From positions 124,001 through 188,000 of the forward strand of contig CAWDIJ010000013.1 in NCBI GenBank assembly GCA_963802375.1: DNA of 64,000 nt, given 5' to 3'. The notes beneath the pieces were generated by a model that saw only the letters and a list, made by a program, of their open reading frames with translations, ran no database searches and had not been told where the DNA came from. Of the stretch, positions 1-8,867 are shown one piece after another. Source of the stretch: JACDAN01 sp963802375 (GTDB taxonomy: Bacteria; Actinomycetota; Thermoleophilia; Gaiellales; Gaiellaceae). The position numbers and the translations under genes are program-made. Position 1 is the stretch's first letter. Each line of letters starts with the position of its first letter.

Positions 1-1
1 G

Positions 2-208
2 GGCGAATCGTTCACGACGCTCGAGCTGAAGATGAACTACCTCCGGCCGTTCTGGACCGGGAAGCTCGTCGCGCACGGCTCGGTCATCTCTCGCGGGAAG
101 ACCGTTGGGCTGGCCGAGTGCCGCGTGGTCGACGACCAGGAGCGCCTGATCGCGCACGCGACGAGCACGTGCATGGCGCTCCGGGGAGACGCCGCGGAGG
201 GCCGCTAG
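2..208 (+). CDS. PaaI-type hotdog thioesterase, C-terminal part
   Basis: Only the last 68 codons lie in the window; the 5' part is upstream of base 1. The visible part includes the segment LKMNYLRPFWTGKLVAHGSV followed by a conserved turn and a last strand ending in ATSTCMAL, which is the end of the hotdog fold of the PaaI/YigI thioesterase group. Such enzymes hydrolyse acyl-CoA thioesters and often sit with acyl-CoA dehydrogenases, as here. The stop codon overlaps that of the convergent dehydrogenase gene in a shared CTAG. The substrate cannot be deduced. Confidence 0.75.
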   Translation, partial: GESFTTLELKMNYLRPFWTGKLVAHGSVISRGKTVGLAECRVVDDQERLIAHATSTCMALRGDAAEGR

Positions 209-1636
209 GCGTCCGCTCCGAGGACCCGGTCGATCAGGTCGGGATAGTCGGCGTCGCTCTCGGGATCCCAGCCGGGAGTCAGGTGTCGCCGCCGGAGCAG
301 CTCGGCGCCCTCGGGCTCGCTCGCGCGAAGGGCCTTGACCTGGAGCGAGCGCACGAGCTGGTCGAGCTGCCGGCGCCCGTGCAGCGCTCCGAACGCGGGA
401 TCCTCGAGCGAGCGCCGCAGCCGGGCGGCAAGGTCCTCCGAAGCCCCGCTCGCTCCGACGACGAGATCGACGGCGTCGAGACGGGCGAGGTCGCGCAGCA
501 CCTGCGCGCAGAGGACGTTGTGCGTGCCCTCCCAGCTCTCGAACACGATTGCGTCGCGGTAGAGCCGCGGGAGCGGCGAGAAGTCCTCGATCGTCCCGTT
601 GCCTCCGAGCGTCTCGATCCCGCGCCTGACGACCTTCGTCGCGGCCAGTGATGTCACGAACTTGTTCGCGTTCACGAGCAGGCGGTGCCACGCCGCGTCG
701 TCCTCGCCGGCCTCTCCTTTGTCGATCCGGTCGACGAGTGCGGTCAGCTCCATCGTCGAGGCGAGCGCCGCGTCGGCCTCGGCCTTCATCACCGCCAGGT
801 TCTCGCGGACGAGGGGGTAGTCCGAGATGACGCGCCCGAACGCCTCGCGCTCGCCTGCGAACTCCGAAGCGACCATGAAGGCGCGGCGCATGAGCCCGGC
901 CGAGCCGAGCGCGTTCAGCCAGCGGGAGGTGTTCAGCACGCCGACTGCGGTTCGGAAGCCGTCCTCCAGCGCACCGAGCGGATACGCGGGAGCGCCCTCG
1001 AACTCGATCTCCCCGGTCGCGAGGGCGCGCGTCCCGAGCTTGTCCTTCAGCCGACGGATCCGGAATCCGCCGCCGGAGCGAGGCACGAGGAAGCACCCGA
1101 TCCCGCGGGTTCCGTCCGGCGCGCCCCGCGGCCGGGCGGTGACGAGGAACTGGTCGGCATCGGCGACCGAGCAGAACCACTTCTCCCCGTGCAGCCGCCA
1201 GCCGGCGCCGTCCGGGATCGCCTCCACCCGGTTCGCGCCGACGTCGGAGCCGCCGTGCCGCTCGGTGAGGAACTGTGCGCCGCGCTCCGCCCGGTCGTAG
1301 TCGGTCTCGAGCAGCGGCGGGAGGAACCGCTCGCGCAGCTCGTCGGAGCCGTGCGCTCTGCAGCGCGCGGACGAGCCCCGCTGTGCAGACGACCGGACAG
1401 GCGTGGCCGCCTTCTCCCGCATGCGCGAGGAGGTAGAAGAGCGAGGCCTGCTCGGGTGCGGCGGCGCCGACGATCCCGGAGGCCCAGATCGCCCGCCCGG
1501 CGCGGTGGTGGGCGGGATGAAACTCGATCCGGCCGTCCGCTTCGAGCCGCGGCAGGTTCCGCTCCGCCTCCTCGACGGCGGGGTCGACCACGTCCAAGAC
1601 GACGTCGGCGAAGTCACGTGTTACCGCCGGTAGCAC
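205..1636 (-). CDS. AidB-like acyl-CoA dehydrogenase (one frameshift)
   Basis: FAD-dependent acyl-CoA dehydrogenase of the long AidB-like branch. After the shift the frame shows the flavin-binding segment QFLTERHGGSDVGANRVEA, HGEKWFCSVADADQFLVTAR, the helical REAFGRVISDYPLVRENLA segment and the C-terminal GGNGTIEDFSPLPRLYRDA plus FESWEGTHNV, with the Glu of that segment where the catalytic base is expected. Upstream of about position 1360 the reading frame changes: the N-terminal part (DFADVVLDVVDPAVEEAERN to CPVVCTAGLVRALQ) is one base out of register. The total length is 1 modulo 3, so one extra base near 1355-1362 explains it. The GTG start at 1636 is chosen because it gives the full N-terminus; it faces the next dehydrogenase divergently. 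Confidence 0.75.
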
Positions 1637-1653
1637 CGGTATAGGCTAACGCC
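1621..1653. promoter_or_regulatory. Divergent promoter with short palindromes
   Basis: The gap between two divergent acyl-CoA dehydrogenase genes holds the perfect 11-bp palindrome TACCGCCGGTA (1623-1633) and, next to it, ACCGGT (1635-1640). A TAGGCT box (1642-1647) ends 6 bases before the GTG at 1654, so the plus-strand gene is probably leaderless. The palindrome overlaps the start of the minus-strand gene and could be a regulator site; no regulator gene is adjacent. Confidence 0.45.
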
Positions 1654-2748
1654 GTGGATCTTCGCGACAGCCCTGACGAAGCGGTCTTCCGCGAGGGAGT
1701 CCGCACCTGGCTCCAGGAGAACCTGCCCGCCGGCGAACCGCGGGAATGGAGCCGGAAGATCTACGACGCGGGCTATGCCGGCCTGACCTGGCCCGAGGAG
1801 TACGGCGGCCGGGGTGCGCCGTACAGCCATCAGGCGATCGTGCTGGAGGAGTTCGCCCGCGCCGAGGCGCCTTCCCACATGGGCGTGATCGGCCTCGGCA
1901 TGGCCGGCCCGACGATCATGGCGCACGGCACCGAGGAGCAGAAACAGCGCTACCTCTCGAAGATCCTCTCGGCGGAGGAAATCTGGTGCCAGGGGTTCTC
2001 CGAGCCGGGGGCAGGGTCCGACCTCTCGGCCGTGCGAACCTCGATCGACGCGCGCAACGGCTCGTTCGTCGTCAACGGCCAGAAGGTGTGGTCGTCGTTC
2101 GCGCACATCGCCGACCATTGCATCCTCGTCGGGCGCAGCGATCCGGAGTCGCAGCGCCACGAGGGCCTCACCTACATCATCGTCGACATGAAGGCGCCCG
2201 GCGTCGAGGTGCGCCCGCTGCGCCAGATCACCGGCGAGGCCGAGTTCAACGAGATCTTCCTCACGGACGTCGAGGTGCCGAAGGAGAACCTGCTCGGCGA
2301 GATCGGCGGCGGCTGGCAGGTCGCGATGACGACCCTCCTCCACGAGCGCGGCACGCTCGGCTTCGCCCTCGGCGGCGCGCTGGAGGCGCAGGTGCAGAAG
2401 CTCGTCGCGCTCACGAAGAAGCAGGGCGCCGACGACCCGATCATCCGGGATCGCGTCGCCCAGGAGTGGATCGAGCTCCAGGCGCTGAAGATGACGAACT
2501 ACCGATCTTTGACGACGCTGATGCAGACCGGGATCCCCGGCCCCGAGGGCTCCGTCTCCAAGCTCCACTGGTCGGAGCAGAACCAGCGGTTGACGAAGCT
2601 CGCGATGGAGATCCTCGAGGGCGAGGACGACGGCTACTGGGGCCACCAGCAGCTGCGGAGCCGCGGCAACACGATCGAGGCCGGGACCTCCGAGATCCTG
2701 CGAAACATCATCGCCGAGCGCGTGCTCGGCCTCCCGAGGTCACGCTAG
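1654..2748 (+). CDS. Acyl-CoA dehydrogenase (FadE type)
   Basis: Complete 364-residue flavoprotein that would oxidise an acyl-CoA to the trans-2-enoyl-CoA. Residues 113-123 (QGFSEPGAGSD) and the following WSSFAHIADHCILVGR form the FAD/substrate-binding beta domain, and RGNTIEAGTSEILRNIIAER near residues 338-356 carries the expected catalytic Glu (about 342). The length is typical of the actinobacterial FadE17/FadE-like branch with tryptophan-rich N-terminus. GTG 1654 follows a TAGGCT box by 6 bases, a leaderless arrangement. It overlaps the next dehydrogenase gene by one base (TAGTG). These actinobacterial dehydrogenases often work as heterodimers encoded by adjacent genes, and the pairing with the gene at 2748 has that look; this is inference. 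Confidence 0.9.
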   Translation: MDLRDSPDEAVFREGVRTWLQENLPAGEPREWSRKIYDAGYAGLTWPEEYGGRGAPYSHQAIVLEEFARAEAPSHMGVIGLGMAGPTIMAHGTEEQKQRYLSKILSAEEIWCQGFSEPGAGSDLSAVRTSIDARNGSFVVNGQKVWSSFAHIADHCILVGRSDPESQRHEGLTYIIVDMKAPGVEVRPLRQITGEAEFNEIFLTDVEVPKENLLGEIGGGWQVAMTTLLHERGTLGFALGGALEAQVQKLVALTKKQGADDPIIRDRVAQEWIELQALKMTNYRSLTTLMQTGIPGPEGSVSKLHWSEQNQRLTKLAMEILEGEDDGYWGHQQLRSRGNTIEAGTSEILRNIIAERVLGLPRSR

Positions 2749-3363
2749 TGCAGTTCGCGTTCACCGAAGAGCAGGAGCTCCTTCGCCGCGAGGCGCGCGA
2801 CGCGCTGGCGAACGGCGGGTGGTCGCGGGACGAGATCGGCGCGGCCGACCTGAGCTTCGTCGACAAGGCCGTTCTCTTCGAGGAGGGCGGGGCGCGCTGG
2901 CGTCGGCGAGTCGCTCTTCGACGAGGACCGGTCCGACGACGAGCGCCTGGCGACGCTTGCGCTCGAGGCGGTCGGGATTGGGAAGAAGGCGCTCGACCTC
3001 GCTGTCGAGTACGCGAAGGACCGGGAGCAGTTCGGGCGGAAGATCGGCGTCTACCAGGCCGTGTCCCACCAGCTCGCTGACACCTTCGTCGAGACCGAGC
3101 TGGCCCGTTCGCTGGCCTACTGGGCCGCGTGGTGTGTCGCCGAGGACGACGAGCAGGCGCCGATCGCGACCGCGGCGGCGAAGTCGTATGCGTCGGACGC
3201 TGCGGTCGCCGCATGCGAGCGCTCGATCCAGGTGCACGGCGGCATCGGCTTCACCTGGGAGCACGTGCTCCACGAGTACTACAAGCGTGCGCTCTGGATT
3301 CAGGCGTACGGCGGCCACGGGCGCGTGCACCGCGCCCGGATCGCCTCCTGGCTGCTGGATTGA
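2748..3363 (+). pseudogene. Acyl-CoA dehydrogenase, middle domain missing and frameshifted
   Basis: The first ~45 codons (FTEEQELLRREARDAL to DKAVLFEEGG) match the N-terminus of short FadE-type dehydrogenases, and from about 2904 another frame gives their C-terminal helical domain: ALEAVGIGKKALDLAVEYAK, DREQFGRKIGVYQAVSHQLA and SIQVHGGIGFTWEHVLHEYY. About 120 residues that normally form the central beta domain are absent, and the frame changes at the joint (about 2895-2905). Either this is an internal deletion that killed the gene or an assembly collapse. With the gene at 1654 it would have made a FadE heterodimer. GTG start at 2748 overlaps the upstream stop by one base. Confidence 0.8.
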
Positions 3364-4167
3364 CCCGCACGGCCGTCGTCACGGGCGCGTCGTCGGGGAT
3401 CGGCGAGGCGTGCGCCGTGAGGCTCGTCCGCTCAGGGTGGCGCGTGCTCGCGGGAGTCCGCCGGGCGGGTGACGCGCCGGAGGGAACCGAGGAGCTCCTG
3501 CTGGACGTCACCGACGCCGAGCAGATCGCGGGCGCGGCGGCGCGAGTCGACGAGCTGCACGGTCTCGTCAACAACGCGGGCATCGCCCTCGGCTCGCCGC
3601 TGGAGCTCGTCCCGGCCGACCAGCTCCGCTACCAGCTCGAGGTCAATCTCGTCGGGCAGGTTGCGGTGACGCAGGCTCTCTTGCCGGCGCTGCGCCGCGC
3701 GAAGGGCAGGATCGTGTTCATGGGCTCGATCGCCGGTCGGAGCGCGCTCCCGTTCCTCGCGCCCTACGCCGCCTCGAAGCACGCGCTCGAGGCCGTCGCC
3801 GACTCGCTGCGACTGGAGCTGAAGCCTTTCGGCATCACGGTCTCCATCGTCGAGCCGGGCTCGATTCGCACCGCCATCTGGACCCGCTCGGCGGCGCGTG
3901 CCGACGAGCTCGCCGCGACAGTCGACGAGCGAATGGCCGAGCTCTACGCGCGAACGGGTCGCCGCGTTCAGGAAGGTGGCGCTAAAGCGCGGCGAAGGAG
4001 GCGCGCCGGCCGAAAGGGTGGCCGAGGTCGTGGAGGAGGCGCTGACGGCCGAGCGTCCGCGGGCTCGCTACGTGGTCGGCAAGGACGCGAAGCTGCGGGC
4101 GGGGTTCGAACGCCTCCCCGACCGGCTTCGCGACCGAATCTACGAGCGAGTGCTGCTCAAGAGCTAG
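3360..4167 (+). CDS. SDR-family short-chain dehydrogenase (one frameshift)
   Basis: Classical short-chain dehydrogenase/reductase. TGASSGIGEA at the N-terminus is the NAD(P)-binding TGxxxGxG motif, LVNNAGIALG the NNAG motif, SIAGRSALPFLAPYAASKHA holds the catalytic Ser and YxxxK, and IVEPGSIRT follows. Near 3950-3957 the frame moves by one base: ELYART is continued in the other frame by VAAFRKVALKRGEGGAPAER and ends RIYERVLLKS. Length is 1 modulo 3, so a single extra base explains it. The TTG start at 3360 overlaps the preceding stop (TTGA). Likely role: oxidation or reduction of a hydroxy/keto intermediate of the acyl-CoA pathway. Confidence 0.8.
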
Positions 4168-4175
4168 GAGGGTCG

Positions 4176-4574
4176 ATGAGCTACACCAAGGGATCACTGG
4201 ACGAGCTGGGCGGGGGACCTGGGTTCCGCAAAGTCCGCAAGGCACTGAACGTGACGGCGTTCGGCGTCAACGGCATCGTCTATCCGCCCGGACAGGAGGG
4301 CTTCCTCCACTACCACGACGAGCAGGACGAGCTCTACTTCGTCCACAGCGGGCGCGCGCTGTTCGAGGTCGACGGCGAGGCGTTCGAGCTCGGGCCGGGC
4401 GGCGTCGTCCACGTCGAGTCGACGACGCCCCGGAAGATCTCCAATCCCGGCGACGAGGACCTCGTGATGCTCGTTGTCGGCGGCAAGGACGGTTACGTCG
4501 GCCGCGACGGCCAGTTGGTGGACGTGGACCGCGACCTGCCCCGCCGACAGGCCTTTACCCGCGATGAGAAATAG
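4176..4574 (+). CDS. Single-domain cupin protein
   Basis: A 132-residue cupin_2 protein. The first cupin motif is FLHYHDEQDELYFVHSGRAL, with two His and a Glu positioned as metal ligands, and the second motif runs through FELGPGGVVHVESTTPRKIS with its single His. ATG 4176 is well defined by AGGAGG at 4166-4171. It lies 8 bases after the SDR stop and before the acyl-CoA synthetase, so probably belongs to the same transcription unit. Function unknown: such proteins bind metal and serve as isomerases, dioxygenases or sensors. Confidence 0.8.
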   Translation: MSYTKGSLDELGGGPGFRKVRKALNVTAFGVNGIVYPPGQEGFLHYHDEQDELYFVHSGRALFEVDGEAFELGPGGVVHVESTTPRKISNPGDEDLVMLVVGGKDGYVGRDGQLVDVDRDLPRRQAFTRDEK

Positions 4575-4615
4575 AGGACGATCTTGACCGGGTCTACCGA
4601 GGAGGCAACCGCTCG

Positions 4616-6220
4616 ATGAACGGCTTGATGATGGATTACCAGCTTTCGCTGCCCCCGATCCTGCAGCGCGCAGCGACGTTCTTCGGCGACCAGGAGGTCG
4701 TCACGAGGCTCCCGGACAAGAGCTTCCATCGTTACACGTACGCCGACATGGCCGGCCGCGCGAGGCAGCTGGCCGTCGCGCTCCAGAAGGTCGGGCTCCA
4801 GCGCGGCGACCGGGTCGCGACGCTCTGCTGGAACCACTACCAGCACCTCGAGGCGTACTTTGGAATCCCCTGTGGCGGCTACGTGCTCCACACGCTGAAC
4901 CTCCGTCTCCACCCCGAAGACCTGGCCTACGTCGCGGACCACGGCGAGGACAAGGCCGTGATCGTCGACCGCAGCCTGCTTCCACTGCTGGAGCAGTTCC
5001 AAGACCGGACGAAGATCGAGCACGTCTTCGTCGTCGAGGACTCGTACGAGGAGCTGCTGGCGTCAGCAAGCCCGGACGAGTGGGAGGACCCCCAGCTCGA
5101 CGAGCGAGAGGCGGCCGCGATGTGCTTCACGAGCGGCACAACCGGGCGCTGCAAGGGCGTGGTCTACTCGCACCGCTCGACCGTTCTGCACGCGCTCGGA
5201 GTCGCGACGACGTCGCCGCTCGGGCTGCGAGTCGCCCACGGCGACACGCTGCTGCCCGTCGTGCCGATGTTCCACGCGAACGCGTGGGGCTACCCGTACC
5301 TCGCCGCCATGCTCGGCACGAAGCTCGTGTTCCCGGGCCCGCACCTGGACCCCGAGAGCCTGCTGGAGGACTTCGTCCAGGAGAAGGTGACCTGGACTGC
5401 CGGAGTTCCGACGATCTGGCTGGGGATGCTGCAGATGCTCGACGCGAACCCCGGCAAGTGGGACTTGTCCCACATGAAGGGGATGCTCGTCGGAGGCTCA
5501 GCGGTGCCACGCGCAATGATCGCCGCGTACAAGGAGCGGCACGGGCTCAGCGTCGTGCAGGGCTGGGGCATGACCGAGACCTCGCCGGTCGCGTCGGTCA
5601 GCGACTTCATCGGCGACCTCCAGGACGCCGACCAGGACACGCAGCTCGACTTCGTCGCGATGGCCGGTGTCCCGCTGCCCTTCGTCGACATCCGGGTGCG
5701 TGCCGGCGACGAGGACGTCCCGTGGGATGCCGAGTCGATGGGCGAGCTCGAGGTTCGCGGGCCCTGGGTCGCGTCCGGCTACTACGAGGACGACTCTCAG
5801 GCCGACCGCTGGACCGACGACGGCTGGTTCAAGACGGGCGACATCGTCTCGATGCACCCGCGCGGCTTCATCCAGATCAAGGACCGGTCGAAGGACGTGA
5901 TCAAGTCCGGCGGCGAGTGGATCTCGTCGGTCGAGCTCGAGAACGCGATCATGTCCCACCCGGCCGTGGCCGAAGCAGCGGTGATCGCGATCCCGGACGA
6001 GAAGTGGGCCGAGCGGCCTCTTGCCGCGGTCGTCCTCAAGGAGGGCGAGACCGTGAGCGCGGACGAGCTGAAGGAGCTCTTGGCGCCGAAGTTCGCGAAG
6101 TGGTGGCTGCCGGATCGTTTCGAGTTCGTCGAGGAGATCCCGAAGACGAGCGTCGGGAAGTTCAAGAAGACGGCGCTGCGAGAGCAGTTCGCTGAAGAGC
6201 AGGTGCCGGCGTCGTCGTAG
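4616..6220 (+). CDS. Fatty-acid--CoA ligase (AMP-binding enzyme)
   Basis: A 534-residue ANL-superfamily ligase that would activate a carboxylic acid to its acyl-CoA through an acyl-AMP. Residues 170-181 (CFTSGTTGRCKGV) are the ATP-binding P-loop, GWGMTETSP the A5 motif, DDGWFKTGDI and DRSKDVIKSGGEWISS motifs A7/A8, and the C-terminal PKTSVGKFKKTALRE carries the catalytic Lys. Length and motif spacing match medium/long-chain fatty-acyl-CoA synthetases of the FadD3/AlkK kind. GGAGG lies 10 bases before ATG 4616. It would supply acyl-CoA to the nearby dehydrogenases; chain length preference cannot be read from sequence. Confidence 0.92.
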   Translation: MNGLMMDYQLSLPPILQRAATFFGDQEVVTRLPDKSFHRYTYADMAGRARQLAVALQKVGLQRGDRVATLCWNHYQHLEAYFGIPCGGYVLHTLNLRLHPEDLAYVADHGEDKAVIVDRSLLPLLEQFQDRTKIEHVFVVEDSYEELLASASPDEWEDPQLDEREAAAMCFTSGTTGRCKGVVYSHRSTVLHALGVATTSPLGLRVAHGDTLLPVVPMFHANAWGYPYLAAMLGTKLVFPGPHLDPESLLEDFVQEKVTWTAGVPTIWLGMLQMLDANPGKWDLSHMKGMLVGGSAVPRAMIAAYKERHGLSVVQGWGMTETSPVASVSDFIGDLQDADQDTQLDFVAMAGVPLPFVDIRVRAGDEDVPWDAESMGELEVRGPWVASGYYEDDSQADRWTDDGWFKTGDIVSMHPRGFIQIKDRSKDVIKSGGEWISSVELENAIMSHPAVAEAAVIAIPDEKWAERPLAAVVLKEGETVSADELKELLAPKFAKWWLPDRFEFVEEIPKTSVGKFKKTALREQFAEEQVPASS

Positions 6221-6227
6221 GCCGACC

Positions 6228-7142
6228 TTGAGAGCCGTCGTTCTCCGCGAGACCGGCGCGCCGGACCGGCTGGCGCTCGAGGAGATACCCGAGCCCGAGC
6301 CCGGAGCCGGCGAGGTCGTCGTGCACGTGAAGGCTGCCGGCGTCAACTTCGCGGACGTGCTGGTTCGGCAGGGCCGCTACCCGCAGCCTCCGGAGCTGCC
6401 GACGGTGCCCGGTTCCGAAGTTGCGGGAGAGGTGGACGGCCGCCGAGTGATGGCGCTTCCTCGGGGCGGCGGCTATGCCGAGGCCATCGCCGTGGACGAG
6501 AACCTCGTCGTGCCCCTGCCGGATGGGGCATCGTTTGAGGAGGGCGCCGGATTCCTGCTCACGTACCTGACGGCCTGGATCCCGCTCACGCGGCAGGTGC
6601 GGGTCGGGAAAGGGTCCGTCGTCCTGGTTCACGCCGGTTCGGGCGGTGTCGGGTCGGCCGCGATCCAGGTCGCGAAGCATCTTGGCGCCCGCGTCGTGGC
6701 GACTGCGAGCACGGACGAGAAGCGGGCCGTCGCTCTGGAGCATGGAGCAGACGAGGCGTTCGGGTACGACGAGTTCGCGGAGAAGGTCCGAGCGGATGTC
6801 GTGCTCGACCCTGTCGGCGGGGAGGTCTTCACGCGGAGCTTCGGCGTGCTGAATCCGCTCGGGACGGTCGTGGCGATCGGATTCGCCGGCGGCTGGTGGG
6901 AGTCGATGGACCCAGCGCCGCTCGTCGGTCGCAACCTCGGCCTGCAGGGCTTCTACCTCGGACGCCTGATGCGTCACAACCCCGACCTTGTGCGCGAGGC
7001 GACCGGGGAGCTCCTCGAGCTCTGGTCCTCGGGCGCCGTCAAGCCGCTCGTGGGTGCGACGTTCCCACTCGAGCGCGCGGCCGAAGCGCACGAGCTGATC
7101 GAGGCGCGCCGCCACGTGGGCAAGGTCGTCCTTGTTCCCTAG
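6228..7142 (+). CDS. Quinone oxidoreductase-like zinc-free MDR protein
   Basis: A 304-residue medium-chain reductase of the NADPH:quinone reductase branch. The N-terminal catalytic domain has GVNFADVLVRQGRYPQPPEL and VPGSEVAGEV, without the zinc-binding Cys/His of alcohol dehydrogenases. The Rossmann part begins LVHAGSGGVGSAAIQVAKHL, which is the AxxGxxG NADPH motif, and the C-terminus ends in HELIEARRHVGKVVLVP. TTG 6228 is the only start giving the family N-terminus MRAVVLRETG and is 8 bases after the ligase stop. Likely an enoyl-thioester or quinone reductase in the acyl-CoA pathway; the substrate is open. Confidence 0.87.
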   Translation: MRAVVLRETGAPDRLALEEIPEPEPGAGEVVVHVKAAGVNFADVLVRQGRYPQPPELPTVPGSEVAGEVDGRRVMALPRGGGYAEAIAVDENLVVPLPDGASFEEGAGFLLTYLTAWIPLTRQVRVGKGSVVLVHAGSGGVGSAAIQVAKHLGARVVATASTDEKRAVALEHGADEAFGYDEFAEKVRADVVLDPVGGEVFTRSFGVLNPLGTVVAIGFAGGWWESMDPAPLVGRNLGLQGFYLGRLMRHNPDLVREATGELLELWSSGAVKPLVGATFPLERAAEAHELIEARRHVGKVVLVP

Positions 7143-7824
7143 AACCGCTCTCGTGACGGGCGCCGCCGGTGGGATCGGGGGAGCGATCGTCGAGCGGCTC
7201 GAGCAGGAGGGAGCGGAGGTCCTGGAGCTGGATCTCGTCACCGGCTTCGACGTCTCCGACCCGACGGCGTGGCAGTCCGTTGACCGCGTGGAGCTGGCCT
7301 GCCTGAACGCGGGCATCACGACCAGCACGGCAGAGATCGCGGAGCTGACCGCGGAGGAGTACCAGCGCGTCGTGGCCGTCAACGTCGACGGCGTCGTCTA
7401 CGGGACGCGGCGGCTCGCCCGGGAGCTGGAGGACGGCGACGCGATCGTCGTCACGGCCTCGCTCGCCGGGCTGACGGGAGTCGATGGCGATCCGATCTAC
7501 GCGCTGACGAAGCACGCGATCGTCGGCTTCGTGCGTTCAGTGGCGCCGCAGCTCGCCGAGCGCGGCATCCGGATCAACGCGGTCTGCCCCGGCTTCGCGG
7601 ATACGCCGATGGTCACGGGTGAATTGCGGGCGTCGCTCGAGGAGGCTGGCTTTCCGCTTCTCCGCGCAGAGGAGGTCGCAGACGCCGTGCTCCTCGCGGC
7701 GCGCAGCGAGGGAACCGGCGAGGCGTGGATCGTCCAGCCGGGCCGCGCGCCGGAGCCGTACCGCTTCCGGGGCATCCCGGGCCCCAGGGTCCCCGGCGCG
7801 GAAGGTGTCGCCCCGCCGCTCTAA
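7132..7824 (+). CDS. SDR-family oxidoreductase
   Basis: A 230-residue short-chain dehydrogenase. VTGAAGGIGGAIVERL carries the cofactor glycine motif, LNAGITTST replaces the usual NNAG, VVTASLAGLTGVDGDPIYAL plus TKHA holds the catalytic Ser and YxxxK, and INAVCPGFADTPM is the PG motif. It starts at TTG 7132 inside the end of the MDR gene (11-base overlap), implying translational coupling. Family members of this type include 3-hydroxyacyl-CoA and 15-hydroxyprostaglandin-like dehydrogenases. Its stop is followed directly by an AT-rich palindrome. Confidence 0.85.
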   Translation: MFPRTALVTGAAGGIGGAIVERLEQEGAEVLELDLVTGFDVSDPTAWQSVDRVELACLNAGITTSTAEIAELTAEEYQRVVAVNVDGVVYGTRRLARELEDGDAIVVTASLAGLTGVDGDPIYALTKHAIVGFVRSVAPQLAERGIRINAVCPGFADTPMVTGELRASLEEAGFPLLRAEEVADAVLLAARSEGTGEAWIVQPGRAPEPYRFRGIPGPRVPGAEGVAPPL

Positions 7825-7827
7825 TCT

Positions 7828-7848
7828 CAAGTAACAATCTGTTACTTG
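7828..7848. terminator. AT-rich palindrome between convergent genes
   Basis: CAAGTAACA and TGTTACTTG are perfect 9-base arms separated by ATC. The minus-strand stop codon (7842-7844) lies inside the right arm. Location between two convergent stops suggests a bidirectional terminator. The same arms recur at 39168-39188 with a GAC centre, and a shorter form at 39117-39131. Confidence 0.6.
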
Positions 7849-8867
7849 GGGTGTTCGCGGTCGGCGACCTTGACCAGGGCCTTGCCGCGGTTCTCGCCGC
7901 GCAACATGCCCATGAAGGCGGCGGGAGCGTTCTCGAGCCCCTCGGTCACGTCCTCTCGCCAGGTGATCTTCCCCTCGGCGACCCACCGTGCGAGCCGCAT
8001 TGCCGCCTCATCGAAGCGGTGCGCGTAGTCGTTGATGAGGAACCCCTCCATCCGGGCGCGGTAGACGATCAGCACGGCGGGATGGAACGTCGGCTCCGGC
8101 CGCTCCAGGTTGTACTGCGAGATCTGCCCGCAGATGACGATTCTCGCGCCGACATTGAGACGCCGGTGGACGCCCTCCGACACGCCGCCGCCGACGTTGT
8201 CGAAGTAGATGTCGACGCCGTCTGGACAGGCGGCCTTGAACGCCTCCCGGAAGTTCTCGTCCTTGTAGTCGATCGCCTCGTCGTAGCCGTACAGGCGGCA
8301 ATCCGTGCACTTGTCGGGGCCGCCCGCGATCCCGACCGTCCGGCAGCCGGCGAGCTTCGCGATCTGCCCGACGACCTGTCCCACGGCGCCTGCGGCCCCT
8401 GACACGACGACGGTGTCGCCCGGCTTCGGCTTCCCAACATCCAGGAGCCCGAAGTAGGCCGTCATCCCCGTCGCACCGACCGCGTGCAGCGCGAGCGTGG
8501 GCGGGTCGAGAATCTCGGGAACCCTCCGAACCGAGCCGGCCCGTGCGACTGCGTACTCCTGCCAGCCGAGCTGTCCCACGACCAGGTCACCGGGCGAGAA
8601 CCGTCCGTCCTGGCTCTCGACGACCTCCGCCAGCGACTGGGACGTGATCACGTCGCCGATCTCGAGGTTCTTCGCGTACGAGCGCGCCTCGCTCATTCGG
8701 CCGCGCTGGTAGGGATCGACGGAGACCCAGAGCATCCGCACGAGGACCTCGCCTGGCGCGGGATCTCCAACCTCCACCTCGTCCAGCACGAAGTCCGCAT
8801 CCGTCGGAAACCCCTGGGGCCGCGCCGCGAGCGTCACGCGCCGGTTCGTCTTCACGAGAACCGCCAT
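7842..8867 (-). CDS. NADP-dependent MDR oxidoreductase (CurA/PTGR type)
   Basis: A 341-residue zinc-free medium-chain reductase of the leukotriene B4 dehydrogenase/CurA group. Signature stretches are WVSVDPYQRGRM near residue 50, VVSGAAGAVGQVVGQIAKLA (AxxGxxG NADPH motif) near 155, DVYFDN-like VDIYFDNVGG and GARIVICGQISQYN. These enzymes reduce the double bond of alpha,beta-unsaturated ketones or aldehydes with NADPH. ATG 8867 gives the family N-terminus MAVLVKTNRRVTLAARPQG. It starts within the end of the ACAD10/11-like gene (16-base overlap), so the two form an operon. Confidence 0.9.
   Translation of the reverse strand: MAVLVKTNRRVTLAARPQGFPTDADFVLDEVEVGDPAPGEVLVRMLWVSVDPYQRGRMSEARSYAKNLEIGDVITSQSLAEVVESQDGRFSPGDLVVGQLGWQEYAVARAGSVRRVPEILDPPTLALHAVGATGMTAYFGLLDVGKPKPGDTVVVSGAAGAVGQVVGQIAKLAGCRTVGIAGGPDKCTDCRLYGYDEAIDYKDENFREAFKAACPDGVDIYFDNVGGGVSEGVHRRLNVGARIVICGQISQYNLERPEPTFHPAVLIVYRARMEGFLINDYAHRFDEAAMRLARWVAEGKITWREDVTEGLENAPAAFMGMLRGENRGKALVKVADREHPK

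Noticed and set aside
685..1644. Long open frame on the plus strand opposite the AidB-like gene
   Set aside because: High-GC DNA gives long antisense frames; its product is Arg/Pro-rich without a known motif, and the other strand carries a clear dehydrogenase.
4108..4120. GGGGTTCGAACGC as tRNA T-loop
   Set aside because: It is coding sequence of the SDR gene and no tRNA cloverleaf can be formed around it.
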